A stretch of DNA of 64,000 bases, taken from Xanthostigma xanthostigma. Lineage: Eukaryota; Arthropoda; Insecta; Raphidioptera; Raphidiidae. The notes under the pieces are model-generated. The model made no database searches and had not been told where the DNA came from. It was given only the letters and a program-made list of their open reading frames with translations. Below are positions 1-11,539 of this stretch, piece by piece (the stretch's first letter is position 1; every line of letters begins with the position of its first letter). The stretch is taken from the NCBI GenBank assembly GCA_963575645.1, contig OY754464.1, forward strand, positions 81,070,948 through 81,134,947, read 5' to 3'. A program made the translations under genes and the position numbers.

Positions 1-1090
1 GTGTATATTTATTCTTTAACTAACTTTTCTACCGAGTAATTTGCTTGGTGAATTGAAAGTCAATTTTATTCTAACAAATAAATTTGTGCCAAGATTATAG
101 TAACTTCTATCTTTAATAGTGTTCACTGAATAAAAAAAAACTGATTTGACAAATGACCTTAGATTGTGATCATATATAATTACAGTTTCCATACATCAGG
201 AGCAGTCTAATGCCATTTTCAAACTCCCTGTCATGTTGCACATAACATTGTACTCACACAAAAACAATTGATTGATCTATATAGAAAAAGTTCATTTTTC
301 AAACAAAATTTTGATCAAAATGCATAAAAAAAGTTGTTTCGAAGTGAAAATTGCATAAAAAACTACCTTAAATACATGTACACACAGTTTAAAAACAAAA
401 TTATCAATTTCCATATAGAACGAAATTAACTATTTAAGGTAGTGAATAAATGAAATTGACTCTATTCAATAAATAGAGTAACTGTGATCCATTGAAGTTA
501 ATGATAGAGTATGCCACGGAATTCTTTCCAAATACTCTATCAGTAGTGAATAAAGATGGTAAACAAAGGCGTGGTTTTGGCGGGTGAGTATCGACACACC
601 TAGAAATTCTAAACCAAATTCTCGACATGTAATAACATTCTATGTGTAAATAGTTTTCCGCCAGAGAACTACCCATTAATGTGAAACCACGTCAGAATTT
701 GACAATATTTTTAGGTTAGTGAACGCGATCTTAAATTGAACGTGCCCCCCTCAAAACTGTGTAACGGACGCCATTTTAAGTAATCGCGAATGAATCTTCT
801 TGGCGGTTAACGACTCAATCAGTCACTATACGTGCTGGGCATATTGCATTAACGTGGATTTATGCTGGTGCGAAATATGAATGCTAAGTTATGAAATACC
901 TGCCATTGCGACCTAAACCGTTACAATCCGAAGTTAGTAACAATCAACGATTTTTCTTTCTTCCACTCTTCCCTTTGCTGATGATACAACATTTCTCAGT
1001 AATTACGAATATCCTTTTCAGTTGCAAAAGCTGGCTCAGAATACCATTGAAATGGCCTCCATTTGGTTTACATCAAATAAACTCTTCTTA
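1..1090. other. No recognisable gene or element
   Basis: AT-rich sequence with only short, low-complexity open frames. The small frames at 434-676 and 891-1091 have no family features. A few short inverted words near 430-500 are not convincing as element ends. Confidence 0.4.
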
Positions 1091-1124
1091 AAAAACTCAA
1101 CTTCTTCCGTACTGTGCGTCTAAT

Positions 1125-1739
1125 ATTACAAATTGTGTAAAGTTTTTTGGACTACTCATTGATAGCGATTTGAAATGGAAATCACACATTGACCAGTTAT
1201 GTCAAAAATTATCAAAACTCTTATATCTGTTGAGAAAAATCGCGGAATATGCATCCTTAGAGGTTACAAAAAACATCTATTATGGTATTTTCCAATTTAA
1301 TATCAAATATGGAATTTTGCTATGGATTCATTCTCCTGATGCTGTAAGAGTGTTCCGACTTCAAAAACGAGCTTTGAGAATAATCACCAAAAGTAATCCA
1401 AGAGATTCTTGCAAACCTCTCTTTAAACAACACAAAATTTTAACAGTACCATCACTTTTTGTCTACGAAAATTTGCTTTACGCTAAACAAAATTTTCCAA
1501 ATTTTCAGTTAGTTGAGGAGGTACACTCTTACAACGTCAGGAACAGTACCAATATTCGCATTCCACTTTTCAAACGTAATAAGTTGACAAATGGGCCAAA
1601 TTACTTGTCACTTAAATTATATAATCAGCTCTCAGTTACCATAAGAAACCTACCAATTAATCATTATTCAAAAGAAATCAAGCGTATATTAACAAATCAA
1701 CCGCTGTATAATTACAAAGATTTTTCTTTTAATTAATGC
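1125..1739 (+). pseudogene. 5'-truncated non-LTR retrotransposon, C-terminal part of reverse transcriptase
   Basis: Open frame of about 200 codons read from VKFFGLLIDSDLKWKSH. Family hallmarks: FGLLID.DLKWKSHI, the palm/thumb link Y..F.....YGILLW, then LQKRALRIIT, PRDSCKPLFK and a HSYNVR..I..P block. These match the CR1/jockey-type LINE RT C-terminus. The catalytic YADD region lies upstream and is absent. It ends at a natural TAA without a clear tail. Host-gene origin is very unlikely. Confidence 0.85.
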
Positions 1740-2149
1740 ATATGCTTTACTGACGATTTTGTAATTTGTTGTAAAACTTTTTCACAAAGAAACTGTTCTA
1801 TTCTTTCTATTAGCAGAGATGGGCAGTGATGAGAAAGTCCTTGTAATAATGCTTTAACTAAAACTGACATCTTTTTACCCGATTACCTTTGATATTGGAA
1901 GCTTGTTTTCTACATTTGTGTAGTTTTCATTATGTTTATATTAATGCATCAATTTTATATAAAATATTATCGTGAGAAGAGTATCTGATTTCAACCAGTT
2001 CATTGCAAATATGTTGGTAGAGATTATCCAGTGTTCAATGTCCTTGTAAACCGCTGAGCACACAGAACGAATAAAAACCAATTGATAATGTTTCAACAAA
2101 ATCAGTTCATCTGCTTGCCGAATGTGCATATTTTCTAATTCCCTGAGCC

Positions 2150-2440
2150 CAAATAAGTACCTATACTTCTTTGGGCTCAAAACTATAGTTTTACCATTCC
2201 AATCCATAAATTTTACAATATTTTTTTGAAGCTCCCCGAATCCAAAAAAGAACATATTTTTTGAAAAAGTCTGTGCGTCTGTTTGTTTGTTAAGTATGAT
2301 ACAGGTAAAACGGATCGAAACCAAATTTTAGGAGGATATTTAGTATGCAAATATGACGAGATCTATTGTTTTTGGGGAAAATCGGCGCAAGCGCAATTTT
2401 TTTTTGGCTTATTACATCTCATTCTATGCTATAAGACATT
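2150..2440 (-). repeat. Dispersed repeat A, reverse-oriented partial copy
   Basis: Shares long blocks (agtctgtgcgtctgtttg region, ccaaaattta, gggaaaatcggcgcaagcgc) with the fuller copy at 18060-18690 and with 47226-47510. Not a gene: the open frames on both strands here are products of the repeat. Confidence 0.6.
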
Positions 2441-2509
2441 ACTTCTTGCCTTTCATGATTCTAGAATCTAGATCAACGGAAAGTACCCTATAGGTTTTGA
2501 TTTGCAAGA

Positions 2510-2597
2510 GTCTTGACAGACAGACAGACAAACGGACAACAAAGTGATCTAATAAAGAGTTCCTTTTTTTCCCTTTTGAGGTACGGAACCCTAAAAA
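2510..2597 (+). repeat. Retroelement 3' tail with ...tacggaaccctaaaa end
   Basis: Contains gacagacagacaaacgg followed by gttcc...ttttgaggtacgg and aaccctaaaa. This type of tail is widespread in insect genomes (I recall it best from Lepidoptera) and is usually linked to RTE-like elements. A shorter relative is at 35808-35858. Confidence 0.55.
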
Positions 2598-2940
2598 TCA
2601 ACAAAATCATACCAATTTAATATAATAGGTCGTAAGAACTATGGGATGACACACGATGGCGCCAGTTTAACGTTTTTAAATACGATAATATACGTATTTC
2701 GCTATGAGTCACGATTTGTTACTGTTAATCAGTCATGCACAACTGTCATAGACTACTTCTTGTAGTTTTGCAGTAATCATAAGAAGCGTGTGTGAATTAG
2801 CGAAAGGAACTAAACTTCCTTTCTAGTCGTTAATTTTAAATACGAATATTATTCACGCATAATTATGTACACAAAACGTTTGTGTCAGATTTGAACATCC
2901 ATACATTATAACCAGTGCCGAATTTAGATTTGGTGAGACT

Positions 2941-3317
2941 TTTTTTTATTAACGGGAGTCGGCTTGTGCCCGGGAACACCGCAGCCTCTAGGGCTTTGCT
3001 ATCTCCCAATCTCTTATATCACTCAGTATCATCGTTCCTTGCACTAGCTTGTGCAGTCCTTGGACTGGGTGATTGATATAATCTTCTGGACTCATTCCAC
3101 ATTGTCCATAAATTATCTTTCTTCTACTATCCAAAGCCTCGCATTCACACAGAATATGACAAGTTGTTTCTGTCTTCTTATTGCAATGCCTGCACTTTAA
3201 ATCCCCGTTAAACAGTCCGATTCTTTGGAGGTGTTCTTTCAGGACGCAATGTCCTGCCAGGAGGTCTACCACGAGACGAAGATTGTTGCTACTGAGTTGT
3301 AGTAGTTCTTCATTCAT
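2941..3317 (-). pseudogene. Non-LTR retrotransposon fragment, RNase H/zinc-knuckle C-terminus
   Basis: Minus-strand frame of 109 codons: NNLRLVVDLLAGHCVLKEHL, then RIGL..GDLKCRHC, TTCHILCEC. The LxTGHxxLxxHLxxxG block plus CxxC...HxxxxC knuckle is typical of the post-RT region of R1/I/Loa-type insect LINEs. A short 3' UTR follows the stop (to about 2941). 5'-truncated. Confidence 0.82.
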
Positions 3318-3602
3318 CTTTAATATTTGGTAAGATTCATCTGCAGAGTTATTTTTTTAGGATTCCGTACCGGAGAGTAAGGGTCTAACGAAACTCTATT
3401 GTTGTCAATCCGGCCTTAAGAGACTAAATATACGGAATAGCTCTTTTTAATCATTTACAGTACATTTCAAAATACCTATTTTTCTTTTTTTTTTATTAAT
3501 ATTTACGTTCCTTATAAATTATAATACGCGTCACTTTTCCGTTCTGGTTATAATTTACACCAATTTGTATCCATGAAAGATTATGTGTACCTATAGAATA
3601 CT

Positions 3603-3797
3603 AGCGGCCCGAATTTGCAGTTTTTTCGTCGACTTACGTTGCGAAATTGACCTCAACGAAAAGCTTTTTAAATAGCCTTTGTCCACCCTGAAGGTCCATT
3701 CTAAATATTGGTGAAAACATTTTTAAAATCGAATGAGTAGTTTCGGAGATTACCTCCTACATCCAAACTTTGCCTCTTTATAATATTAGTATAGATT
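3603..3797 (+). repeat. Dispersed retroelement tail B, copy 1
   Basis: From ctagcggcccg to aatattagtatagatt. Copies at 10808-11041 and 63752-63902 share ttcgtcgacttacgttgc, taaatattggtgaaa, ggagattacctcctac and the stattagtata terminus. Such 'tagcggcccg ... tataatattagtataga' units are common RTE-related tails in insects. Confidence 0.65.
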
Positions 3798-4760
3798 ATG
3801 ATTGCAAATTGTTAGGTAAACGGAAGTATTTTAGTATGCTAAAAACAAAACAGTATGTTGAACGGATGCATTGTTTTGTTTCGCTTAACGCTTTTAAAAA
3901 AATCACACGAGAACCTGTACAGTGTGCGTAATATGCAATTAACAATTAAACAGTTCCTGGAAAGTGTCTTTATTCAACTCATGCGCGTTATTCATGTTTT
4001 ATCATGCCTAAAAACCGAACCCTAAATAGCCATTTACCGACTGGTGACAATTACTTGTCATAACTCAATGAAGATTCCTACTAGCTCGGCCATTGTGGAG
4101 TAATGAAAATAAACGTAACTATTTTCTGAGTCGTAACGAAATAGTAGGTAACAACAACTCCGTTGTTACCCATTGAGACTAAAATTGAGAGGCCGAATGT
4201 TTTCGACATGGAGTTTATTCATAACCGGCTAACCTCAAACCAAAACATTGAATCGTGCTGTTTGGTGCTGTTAGTATTGACAGTTTTTTTATAAAGAAAT
4301 AAATAGATATTTACAACATCTCATTATAATTAAAACAAGAATAACGCGCAATTATTGAATAAAATTATGGGCGCAACTTGTAGGCTAAGGTCATGACCTG
4401 TCAGCGCGATGAATGACTTAGACTACTAGTTACGCCAATAACTATTAAATACTTCAGATAATTAAATCTGAGGAAAAATATTATTTTTGAACGATACAAT
4501 TTCCTAGTATATTTATAGCAAGCAGAATTTCTGTAATCAAATGTCACATTACAAGTTTTCGGTAGCAATTGATCTATAAAAATATTTATTTATAGATAAA
4601 TCTGTATAATAAGCGGACATTGCTGATTGATGAGGCATTTCCTCTTATAGGTAGTTGTTTCCGTTGTTTTATAGATTTCATAGATTTAATTTCTAGGTAT
4701 TTTATCAATAACTTAAATTGATCATATTCAGATTTTTATGTCTGTGTGAATCGAACCTTA
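3798..4760. other. No recognisable gene; AT-rich with one small hairpin
   Basis: Only feature noted is the short inverted pair ggtaacaac / gttgttacc near 4147-4170. No open frame of interest. Confidence 0.35.
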
Positions 4761-4767
4761 AAAAAAA

Positions 4768-5168
4768 TTGGTTGTCTGTAAAGTCGGTTTACGGACGTTA
4801 GTTTTACGTGATAACGTATTCCGCTCGAATATCATATTTAATAATACATGTTACAGGCGGAACGTTACAGGTGGAACGTTACAGGCGGAATGTTACACTT
4901 TTTCGTGCGTGCAGCTGGTGTTTCATCAATTTATAAGACGTTATCACGTCGCTAGAATCATATTTAATAATACGTGTTACAGGCGAAACTTTTCGGAACG
5001 TTACACTTTTCGAAACGTTACTCTTTTTCGTGCATGCAGCCAGTGTTTCATCAATTTATAAGGCGTTATCGCTTGCACGCTCGGGCGGAACGTTACACTT
5101 TTCGGAACGTTAAACTTTTTCGTGCATGCAGCCGGTGTTTCATCAATTTATAAGACGTTATCACGTCA
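4768..5168 (+). mobile_element. MITE family C ('ttggttgtctgtaaag'), copy 1
   Basis: Begins ttggttgtctgtaaagtcgg and ends cgttatcacgtca after tttcatcaatttataagac. Seven copies occur in the window: here, 26544-27073, 34791-35433, 39375-39621, 42868-43107 (reverse), 48441-49802 (with an insertion) and 61461-62147. Subterminal inverted words acgtgataacg / cgttatcacgt mark it as a DNA element. Repeated cggaacgttacac blocks inside this copy are internal duplications. Confidence 0.8.
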
Positions 5169-5310
5169 AAAAATGTGGGACGAGCCTGTAGTCATTGAAG
5201 TCACATCATCAACGACAACTTACTGTTTTCAAACGGGAGCGTGTGCACATTTATTTGCAATAATATCGACATGGGAATTTCAACAGAAAAGGCTGGTAAA
5301 ACATTCGAAG

Positions 5311-5637
5311 TATAGTACGCGCCACGAATCTAAAAGGCTCGAAAGTTAGATGCGAATGCGGGCTTGTGCTTGTACAGTCTGTTGAAAAACTACAAACTCG
5401 CAACTCAACAAAACTAACATAGCAATAACAACTTGACAATAGCGTACTCGACTGTACTTTAAAGCAGGAAAGCGACAAGTGACAAAGGCAACGAGCGATT
5501 ACGGCCAATCACCGACGAGCGCACGTTCCGTGCAGGTAGCTGGGAGGTGGTGGGAGTATCAACGGCTCTAAAATGTGCCTTTGCGACGCTGTTTGTGACT
5601 AACTTTCGGACCTTTTAGATCTGTGGCGCGTACTATA
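5311..5637. mobile_element. MITE family D, copy 1
   Basis: About 35-bp terminal inverted repeats: tagtacgcgccacgaatcta... and ...ctgtggcgcgtacta, flanked by TA. The second copy is at 11205-11534. The open frame read on its minus strand (MAVIARCLCH...) occurs in both copies because it is repeat sequence, not a gene. Confidence 0.8.
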
Positions 5638-5639
5638 CA

Positions 5640-6063
5640 GAGTGTTCTATGCATTTTATCATGTTTAAACCATTATTTAAAATCGTCGTATTCACTTAAG
5701 AAAAAAAAATGTTTTTCTTGAGACAAAAACTACTACAATAAAACCAAACGAATGCAAAAAAACAACCTACTTACGCATTCGAACATATCTAAACAACTTG
5801 TATGTTAATTGTTAATGCGAAACATCCCAGAGAGAAGACTTGCAATTTTTATTGGCATTAAACTGTGTTCGCAAAAACACAACAGACATCTGTTCATCGT
5901 GTTTTATGTAATTGCAAGAGATATAGTTGGTTCGTTTAGGGACTATCTTGCATCCCAACTAAACCTATAGGCATAACCGGTGATCTAAAAACAATGTTTT
6001 TTACCGACAGACTTAATAAAATATTTCTTTTAAACTCATTTCAAATTATTCCTCGTTGGATCT
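5640..6063. other. No recognisable gene or element
   Basis: AT-rich, no long frame or inverted ends seen. Confidence 0.3.
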
Positions 6064-6360
6064 AGTTATTTATTTATTTAAAAAACAGTAGACACAACGG
6101 AACAGAAAGTTCCAAATAGTGTACAAAATAAACAAAATCAAAATAATAATCCAAATTGAGACACGACAATCACAGTAAATGATTCATTAATTGTTTTAAT
6201 GTAGCACAAAAAATGTCAATATTCAATTCATTGGCAGAACTGCACATATTAAACAGAGGGGAGTTAGCCATTTGGGACGTTTCTGGGAAAGGAAGATAAA
6301 ACGTGGGAGTATCACCTCGCTGCCGAACTAAAATCGAAGTTAAACATTAAAAATGAGAAA
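6064..6360 (-). pseudogene. Non-LTR retrotransposon 3' fragment with (AAAT)n-type tail
   Basis: Minus strand reads RQRGDTPTFYLPFPETSQMA, NSPLFNMCSSANEL, NIDIFCATLKQ and a stop, then a short UTR and aaataaataaat tail. The 'P.....NSP..R.C...N......IDIF' layout is the usual very C-terminus of insect LINE RT proteins. Confidence 0.7.
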
Positions 6361-6770
6361 TTAATTATTAATGAATGAATACACTTTGTCACCGCACATT
6401 CTATCAGATTATCAGCCAAGAAATCTAAGTTAATAAGTGTACTGATTTAAGACAAATAGTTTTATTCATTTGTAGAACTCAATGACTGAACTATTGCAAA
6501 AATATAGACATTAAACATTGCAGGAAATAGCAAGGAATGTATCTGGTTTGTTTAGGTCTTAGTTCAAACCTTGCGAAATTAAGTGGTTGCGCAGTTAATA
6601 TTGGAAAAAAAGCAGATGAAAATTTTGTGAACGTTTGATTCCAAAATCTAATTTAATTAAAACGCTCTCAGCTCTGGGTTCGTACTTCGTCGTGAAAATT
6701 CACACGATTCTGTTTTGTTCTAAATCATCAAATGTTTTAACTTTTGCAATAAAGACTTGAAATGAGGATA

Positions 6771-7367
6771 TCATATTATATTAATACGCTAAGGTTTAAG
6801 ATGTTTGCCTCCCTTTTTAGAAAAAACCTCACAATTTCTCCACATAAATTATGCATCATTTTACAGATAATTGCTTGCTCTACTGACATCGACAACTAAA
6901 AAATTTTTTTATTGCTTTTGTTTTTGTAAATTAATTAAAATACAGCAACACTGAACAACGTCTGCCATCTAACGGCTTTAATTTTGAAACAACGTCAACA
7001 CTTCGATTTGTCATCTGACCTTCATATTGTAATACAACAGACACAATACTGCATACTGCCATCGGGCCACTATAATTTTGAAACAGCGAGCAACTCTGAA
7101 CAACGTCACAGCAATGCTGCATGATGCCATCTGACGGCTTAGCTCAACGCTTTTGCTACTTGCGCCTCTATATGACAATTTTAGTAAAATATTTCTTTGA
7201 TCTGTCATCTGAGCTTCATATTGTAATACAACAAAAAGAAGAACGTTATAAGCAGTGTGCAAAATTAGAAACGAATTGAATACCTGTAATCATATTTAAA
7301 AAATAATTTTGTAAAGTGATAATGATTATACTTATTTAGTGCGAATAATTCGCACAGGTCACACTAG
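6771..7367 (+). mobile_element. Non-autonomous Helitron, copy 1 (intact ends)
   Basis: Starts TC (tcatattatattaatacg) and ends CTAG|T. About 10 nt before the end is the perfect hairpin gtgcgaat-a-attcgcac. No terminal inverted repeats or target duplication; inserted between A and T. Copies at 30593-31924 and 34359-35500 share both ends. The frames seen inside (for example 7011-7262) are repeated in those copies and are not genes. Confidence 0.8.
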
Positions 7368-8078
7368 TATTATTAATAACATTAACCCCATTACTTTGTA
7401 CGCGGAAGACCAATAGTTTCAAAATTTAATTTGCTATTACTTAAAAATGGAATAAAAAAACAGGAACACCTTGTTCCGGTCCCGATATATGACACTGGAA
7501 CACAGGACAGTGAACCGTTGTTCTAATTTTGGCACAATTGCTACGGCGTTGTTTACTTTTTGTTGACGTTATGTAATGAGAATGACAAATGAACGTTGAT
7601 AAAAACAAATAGTTGGCAAAACCAAAAGTGCACATCCCGCAAGTTTTCCACTGTACATTATATTATAATGAAAAAAATTGAGAAAATAGATTAAAACAAA
7701 TAAAAAAAAAATAAAAATATACGAGAAACATTAGTAAAATAAGAAATTTTTTTTAGCAATTATGCACGGGTTTTGCTCTCAAAAATCCCGATTTTTTGAG
7801 TTTCTTGTCCTAGTTTATTGACTTTCTAGTTTATCGAAGAACGCATTTTATAGACACAATATCCCAAAACACTATTTTTCAAGAATATCCCACCGCTACA
7901 CTAGCGGTATGTGCAATAGATTAAAAAAACAATTAAAAAATTAAAATGAAAAAAATAAAATGAAAAAAAAAAAATAATAATAAAAAAAATATATGAGAAA
8001 TATATTATATATAATATATAAATATTAAGTGGAATTAAGTGGAATAAATGGGAATATAAAAAAAAAAAAATTCTTATG
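7368..8078. other. AT-rich spacer
   Basis: Long A/T runs. Contains the short hairpin ccgctacactagcgg (about 7892-7906), echoed at 8671-8688. No gene seen. Confidence 0.3.
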
Positions 8079-8155
8079 TCAGCGGGAATCGAACCCGGCA
8101 CCTTGGGATTACAGGACTTACGCTTTAACCGTTCGGCCACACCGATGCCGTACAA
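8079..8155 (-). repeat. tRNA-like sequence, probably a tRNA-derived SINE head
   Basis: Minus strand has A-box TGGCCGAACGGTTAAAGCG and B-box GGGTTCGATTCCC, with a long T run soon after, as in a pol III unit. The acceptor stem does not pair and the T-stem has a mismatch, so it is not a functional tRNA. The serine-like A-box suggests the progenitor. Confidence 0.55.
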
Positions 8156-8404
8156 CGCCTTTGTTATTATGGTATAGAAGTGTAGCAGTTATTTTACGTA
8201 TCATACTACATTAATTGAGTATATTTATTATGTTTTTTGTTTTTTTATTTTAATTAGCTGTCAAAAATAATAAAAAAAAAACTGTTTATAAAAATTAAAC
8301 TACTGAACACATTTTAGTGAATTTAAATAGGGTTCTGGTCTGATAGTAAACAAAGTGAATAAAATATAACCCAAGGGGATCCGACCAAAATTGCGATCTG
8401 TAGA

Positions 8405-8455
8405 GTCGTGACGTACGTACATACGTACGTACGTACGTACGTACATACGTACAGA
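8405..8455. repeat. (TACG/GTAC)n microsatellite
   Basis: About 45 bp of near-perfect cgta/catac tetranucleotide repeats; self-complementary, so cruciform-prone. Confidence 0.85.
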
Positions 8456-8765
8456 CCAACCGACAACTGCTGTTTGTGATTTTCAATTACAATTTTAATA
8501 GTATTTATGAACTCGAATTGATTTAAAAATGGTTCTGTTTTATAGATCAGAATCTCCTCTTTTCAAAAAGTTTCATTTTGAATGGATTTCGTGTGAAATT
8601 AACTTAGATATAACTTCTTATCTGAACGAAAGTCAGCTCTGATGCACAAAGCGATAATAAAGCACATACCGCTAGTTTAGCGGTATGTGCAATTAACTGT
8701 TATGTTGACATTAAAGATTATATGGAGCGGAAAGTTATCTACGTTTCTTATAACACAATACGTGT

Positions 8766-9434
8766 TAGTAGCCTAGACGGCGAGGAGGTAAAAACATTAA
8801 AAAGTGCATTATTCGGGCACAGGCGAGATTATAAAATCGGTTAGAATTAATTTTTTCCAAAAATTCCAACGGGATACTAAAGTTGAATGGATTTGTGATT
8901 TTTCTGACTTGGTACGACCAGCGAAACCTTTTTGTGAAAAAAATGGCGCAATTTACAATTAAGGAAACAAAAAAAAGGTGATAGTTAATTACTCGAGAAG
9001 TAATTGACCGATGACGCTAAAATTATTCATGCATGTTTGGGTCAACATAGACATCATTTTTGAGAATTTTCAGCGGTCATTTTTTAGTAAAAAATAGTGA
9101 AAAAAGTATTTTTTTTAAATTTCGGGGCTATTTGCAAACTAACCATTGCACATAGCGACCTCTGTCAGTGCTCATTTTTTAGGAAATTTTATAAGGAACA
9201 ACTTTCTCAATGCATATTCTATACTAAAAGTTAAGAGGAACGGAGATATTAAAGGAAATAGAGAAAAAAGCACTATTTTCTTCACTAATTGTCAATTATA
9301 AAATCAAGCACACCAACAATTTGTAAGCAAACTTAGGGGGTTGAACTACACCCTAAAACGAAGCGATTCCAACAATAATCTCGCCTGTGCCCGAAAAATA
9401 CACCCAAAACTCCTCGCCGTCTTGTCTATAGCTA
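8766..9434. mobile_element. Inverted-repeat element of about 670 bp
   Basis: Ends share cgggcacaggcgagattat (19 bp exact, 8814 side against the 9363 side) inside a longer imperfect terminal repeat that includes agacggcgaggag. Internal sequence has no frame. Only one copy seen here, so the superfamily is unknown. Confidence 0.65.
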
Positions 9435-10018
9435 CTTATTTGCAGTGGGGCTGAACCCTTCATGTCTGATTCACCTTTACAACACCTTGTTAAGAGTTAT
9501 ATTTAGATTAATCGGTGTTCCGTCATCCGTGTGACAGCATTTGACACTGACATAGAACCTCGCAATGACACAGAACCTTACTAATGATGCCAAATCTCCC
9601 AGTGGGGGACAATCATTAACATCTGTTGTACCTGTTCCTGTTTGTCGACTGGATGGGAATCGAAATGATCACGTTTTCCATTTCGTTCCGTCTGATTGCT
9701 GTTAATTATTAAGCACTTAAAACAACATACCAGACGCGTTAACTTTACATTATGTGGAGGAGGTGCGCAGTCACAGATGCTGTTTGTCCACGTGGCGTTC
9801 TTGATTGTTGTACATTGGTCCGTCGGTTAAACAGCCGCTCAGTGCTTTGTACTTGTGGATGGAAGTGCCTTGCGACACGTGACCAATCTTCTTCCGCAGT
9901 ATTTGCCCCCTTTCTCCCGCCGCTGTTCATAATAATTAATGCTGACTGTGATCATCGAGAGAAAACGATCGAGTAGGCTAATCTCAAAGAAGTAAGATTA
10001 GAATCAAAAGCTAATCTA
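9435..10018. other. Unassigned, locally GC-richer stretch
   Basis: 9745-9976 is less AT-rich than its surroundings and open on both strands for 60-74 codons (minus: GRKGANTAEEDWSRVARHF...). I recognise no family and see no splice context, so I leave it unassigned. Confidence 0.25.
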
Positions 10019-10596
10019 CAGTATCTGTAAACACGTAAGGTGCACATAGGGAAATATTATAATTGGGAAAAAATACTTGGATCAGAGTTAGCCATGACTG
10101 CATTAATTGTTATTTCTATTAAATTATCGTGGTAATCTTGAGGATTTCTATTTTATTTTGATTTATTTTTATTTTACTTGGCTTTTTTAATAATAAAAAG
10201 CTCTTATAAATCATTATTTTAATTTTTTTGTACAAAAATAAAACAAAAAAACAACTCCATCTGTTTGGAAACATTTCATTCAAAATTTGTCTGACTGGTA
10301 TGACGTAGCGCGTTGGTAAATCAGTGATCCAATGTCTTTAGGTTCAACACGAATAGGCGGAGATATTTGATCTCGCACCATATTTAAGTATTTTTGGGAA
10401 TTTTATGTCCCATTAATAAAAAAAGTCCGATTATGTTGTAATCATTTGAATATTTTCTTCGGTAGTATGTACACATTCGTTTTGCAAAAGAATATTATCT
10501 GTCAAATTGAAAAACAAGATTTCAAGGCTCACTCTGATCCAGTCATTTTTTTCCAATGTTAATTTCCCTATGTGCACTTAACGCGTTTACATACTG
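10019..10596 (-). mobile_element. Tc1/mariner-type MITE family E, copy 1
   Basis: TIRs of about 40 bp (cagtatctgtaaacacgtaa... / ...cgcgtttacatactg) with flanking TA. Same family as 25699-26269 and 56099-56670; those read in the opposite orientation and keep transposase remnants. Confidence 0.8.
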
Positions 10597-10807
10597 TATA
10601 AATCATATTTACGATCGTTAATTTTTCGTAATATCTCAAAGTCTTCAAATTCCTTAAAAGTGACTAAGATGTTTCAGACAAGATTGCAATTTTATCTAGA
10701 TAAATAAAACTTCGTTTGCTAACAGTAATAATTTGATTTTTAGTCTCAATATTTACGTTAAGGCTTTGGACAATAATAAAAGTAGATAAGTCCTGCATCT
10801 TTGCTAC

Positions 10808-11041
10808 TAACTATAGCGGTCCGATCCGGCTTCGCCCGTAGTTTATCGACTTTTTTCGTCGACTTACGTTGCAAAATTGGTATCCACGAAAAGCGCTTTT
10901 ATTTTAACGCGATAATATATATCCTGAAGATCCGTTCTAAATATTGGTGAAACATTTTTGAAATCGGACGAGTAGTTCCGGAGATTACCTCCTACATCCA
11001 AACTTATACTAACTTTACCTCTTTATAATATTAGTATAAAT
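10808..11041 (+). repeat. Dispersed retroelement tail B, copy 2
   Basis: From tagcggtccgatccgg to aatattagtata. Alignable with 3603-3797. Confidence 0.65.
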
Positions 11042-11204
11042 TTTGTGTGTATTTTCTCTTGTTTTGTCTTACCTCGTTGTAATCAAAAGTTAATAATTGA
11101 ACATTATATTAATAAATTAATGAATAATGATGATTCAGAGAATCAGACCATAGAAAAACGTGCCAAAAAGAATGCGGATGCATGAATGGTGATATCAGAA
11201 TGTA

Positions 11205-11534
11205 TAGTATAATACGCGCCACGAATCTAAAAGGCTCGGAAGTTAGATGCGAATGCGGGCTTGCGCTTGTACAGTCTGTTGAAAAACTACAAACTCGTAA
11301 TCCAACAAAACTAAAACAGCAATGACAACTTGACAATAGCGTACTCGACTGTACTTTAAAGCAGGAAAGCGACAAGTGACAAAGGCAACGAGCGATCACG
11401 GCCAATCACCGACGAGCGCACGTTCCGTGCAGGTAGCTGGAAGGTGGTGGGAGTCTGAACGACTCTAAAATATGTCTGCGACGCTGTTTGTGACTAACTT
11501 CCGAACCTTTTTAATCCGTGGCGCGTATTATACT
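11205..11534. mobile_element. MITE family D, copy 2
   Basis: Same internal sequence as 5311-5637, with ends agtataatacgcgccacg and cgtggcgcgtattatact. Lies directly against a LINE fragment that starts at about 11540, consistent with insertion into it. Confidence 0.8.
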
Positions 11535-11539
11535 GTGCA

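Noticed and set aside
434-676. 80-codon open frame on the minus strand
   Set aside because: No recognisable features, AT-rich context, no splice or promoter support.
5251-5508. 85-codon frame MAVIARCLCH..., repeated at 11109-11405
   Set aside because: Present in two copies only because it lies in MITE family D; composition follows the repeat.
7011-7262. 83-codon frame resembling the one at 34521-34772
   Set aside because: Both lie in copies of the same non-autonomous Helitron.
8079-8155. Functional tRNA gene on the minus strand
   Set aside because: A- and B-boxes are good but the acceptor strands do not pair and the T-stem has a mismatch.
8405-8455. CRISPR-like or regulatory repeat array
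   Set aside because: It is a simple tetranucleotide microsatellite in a eukaryotic genome.
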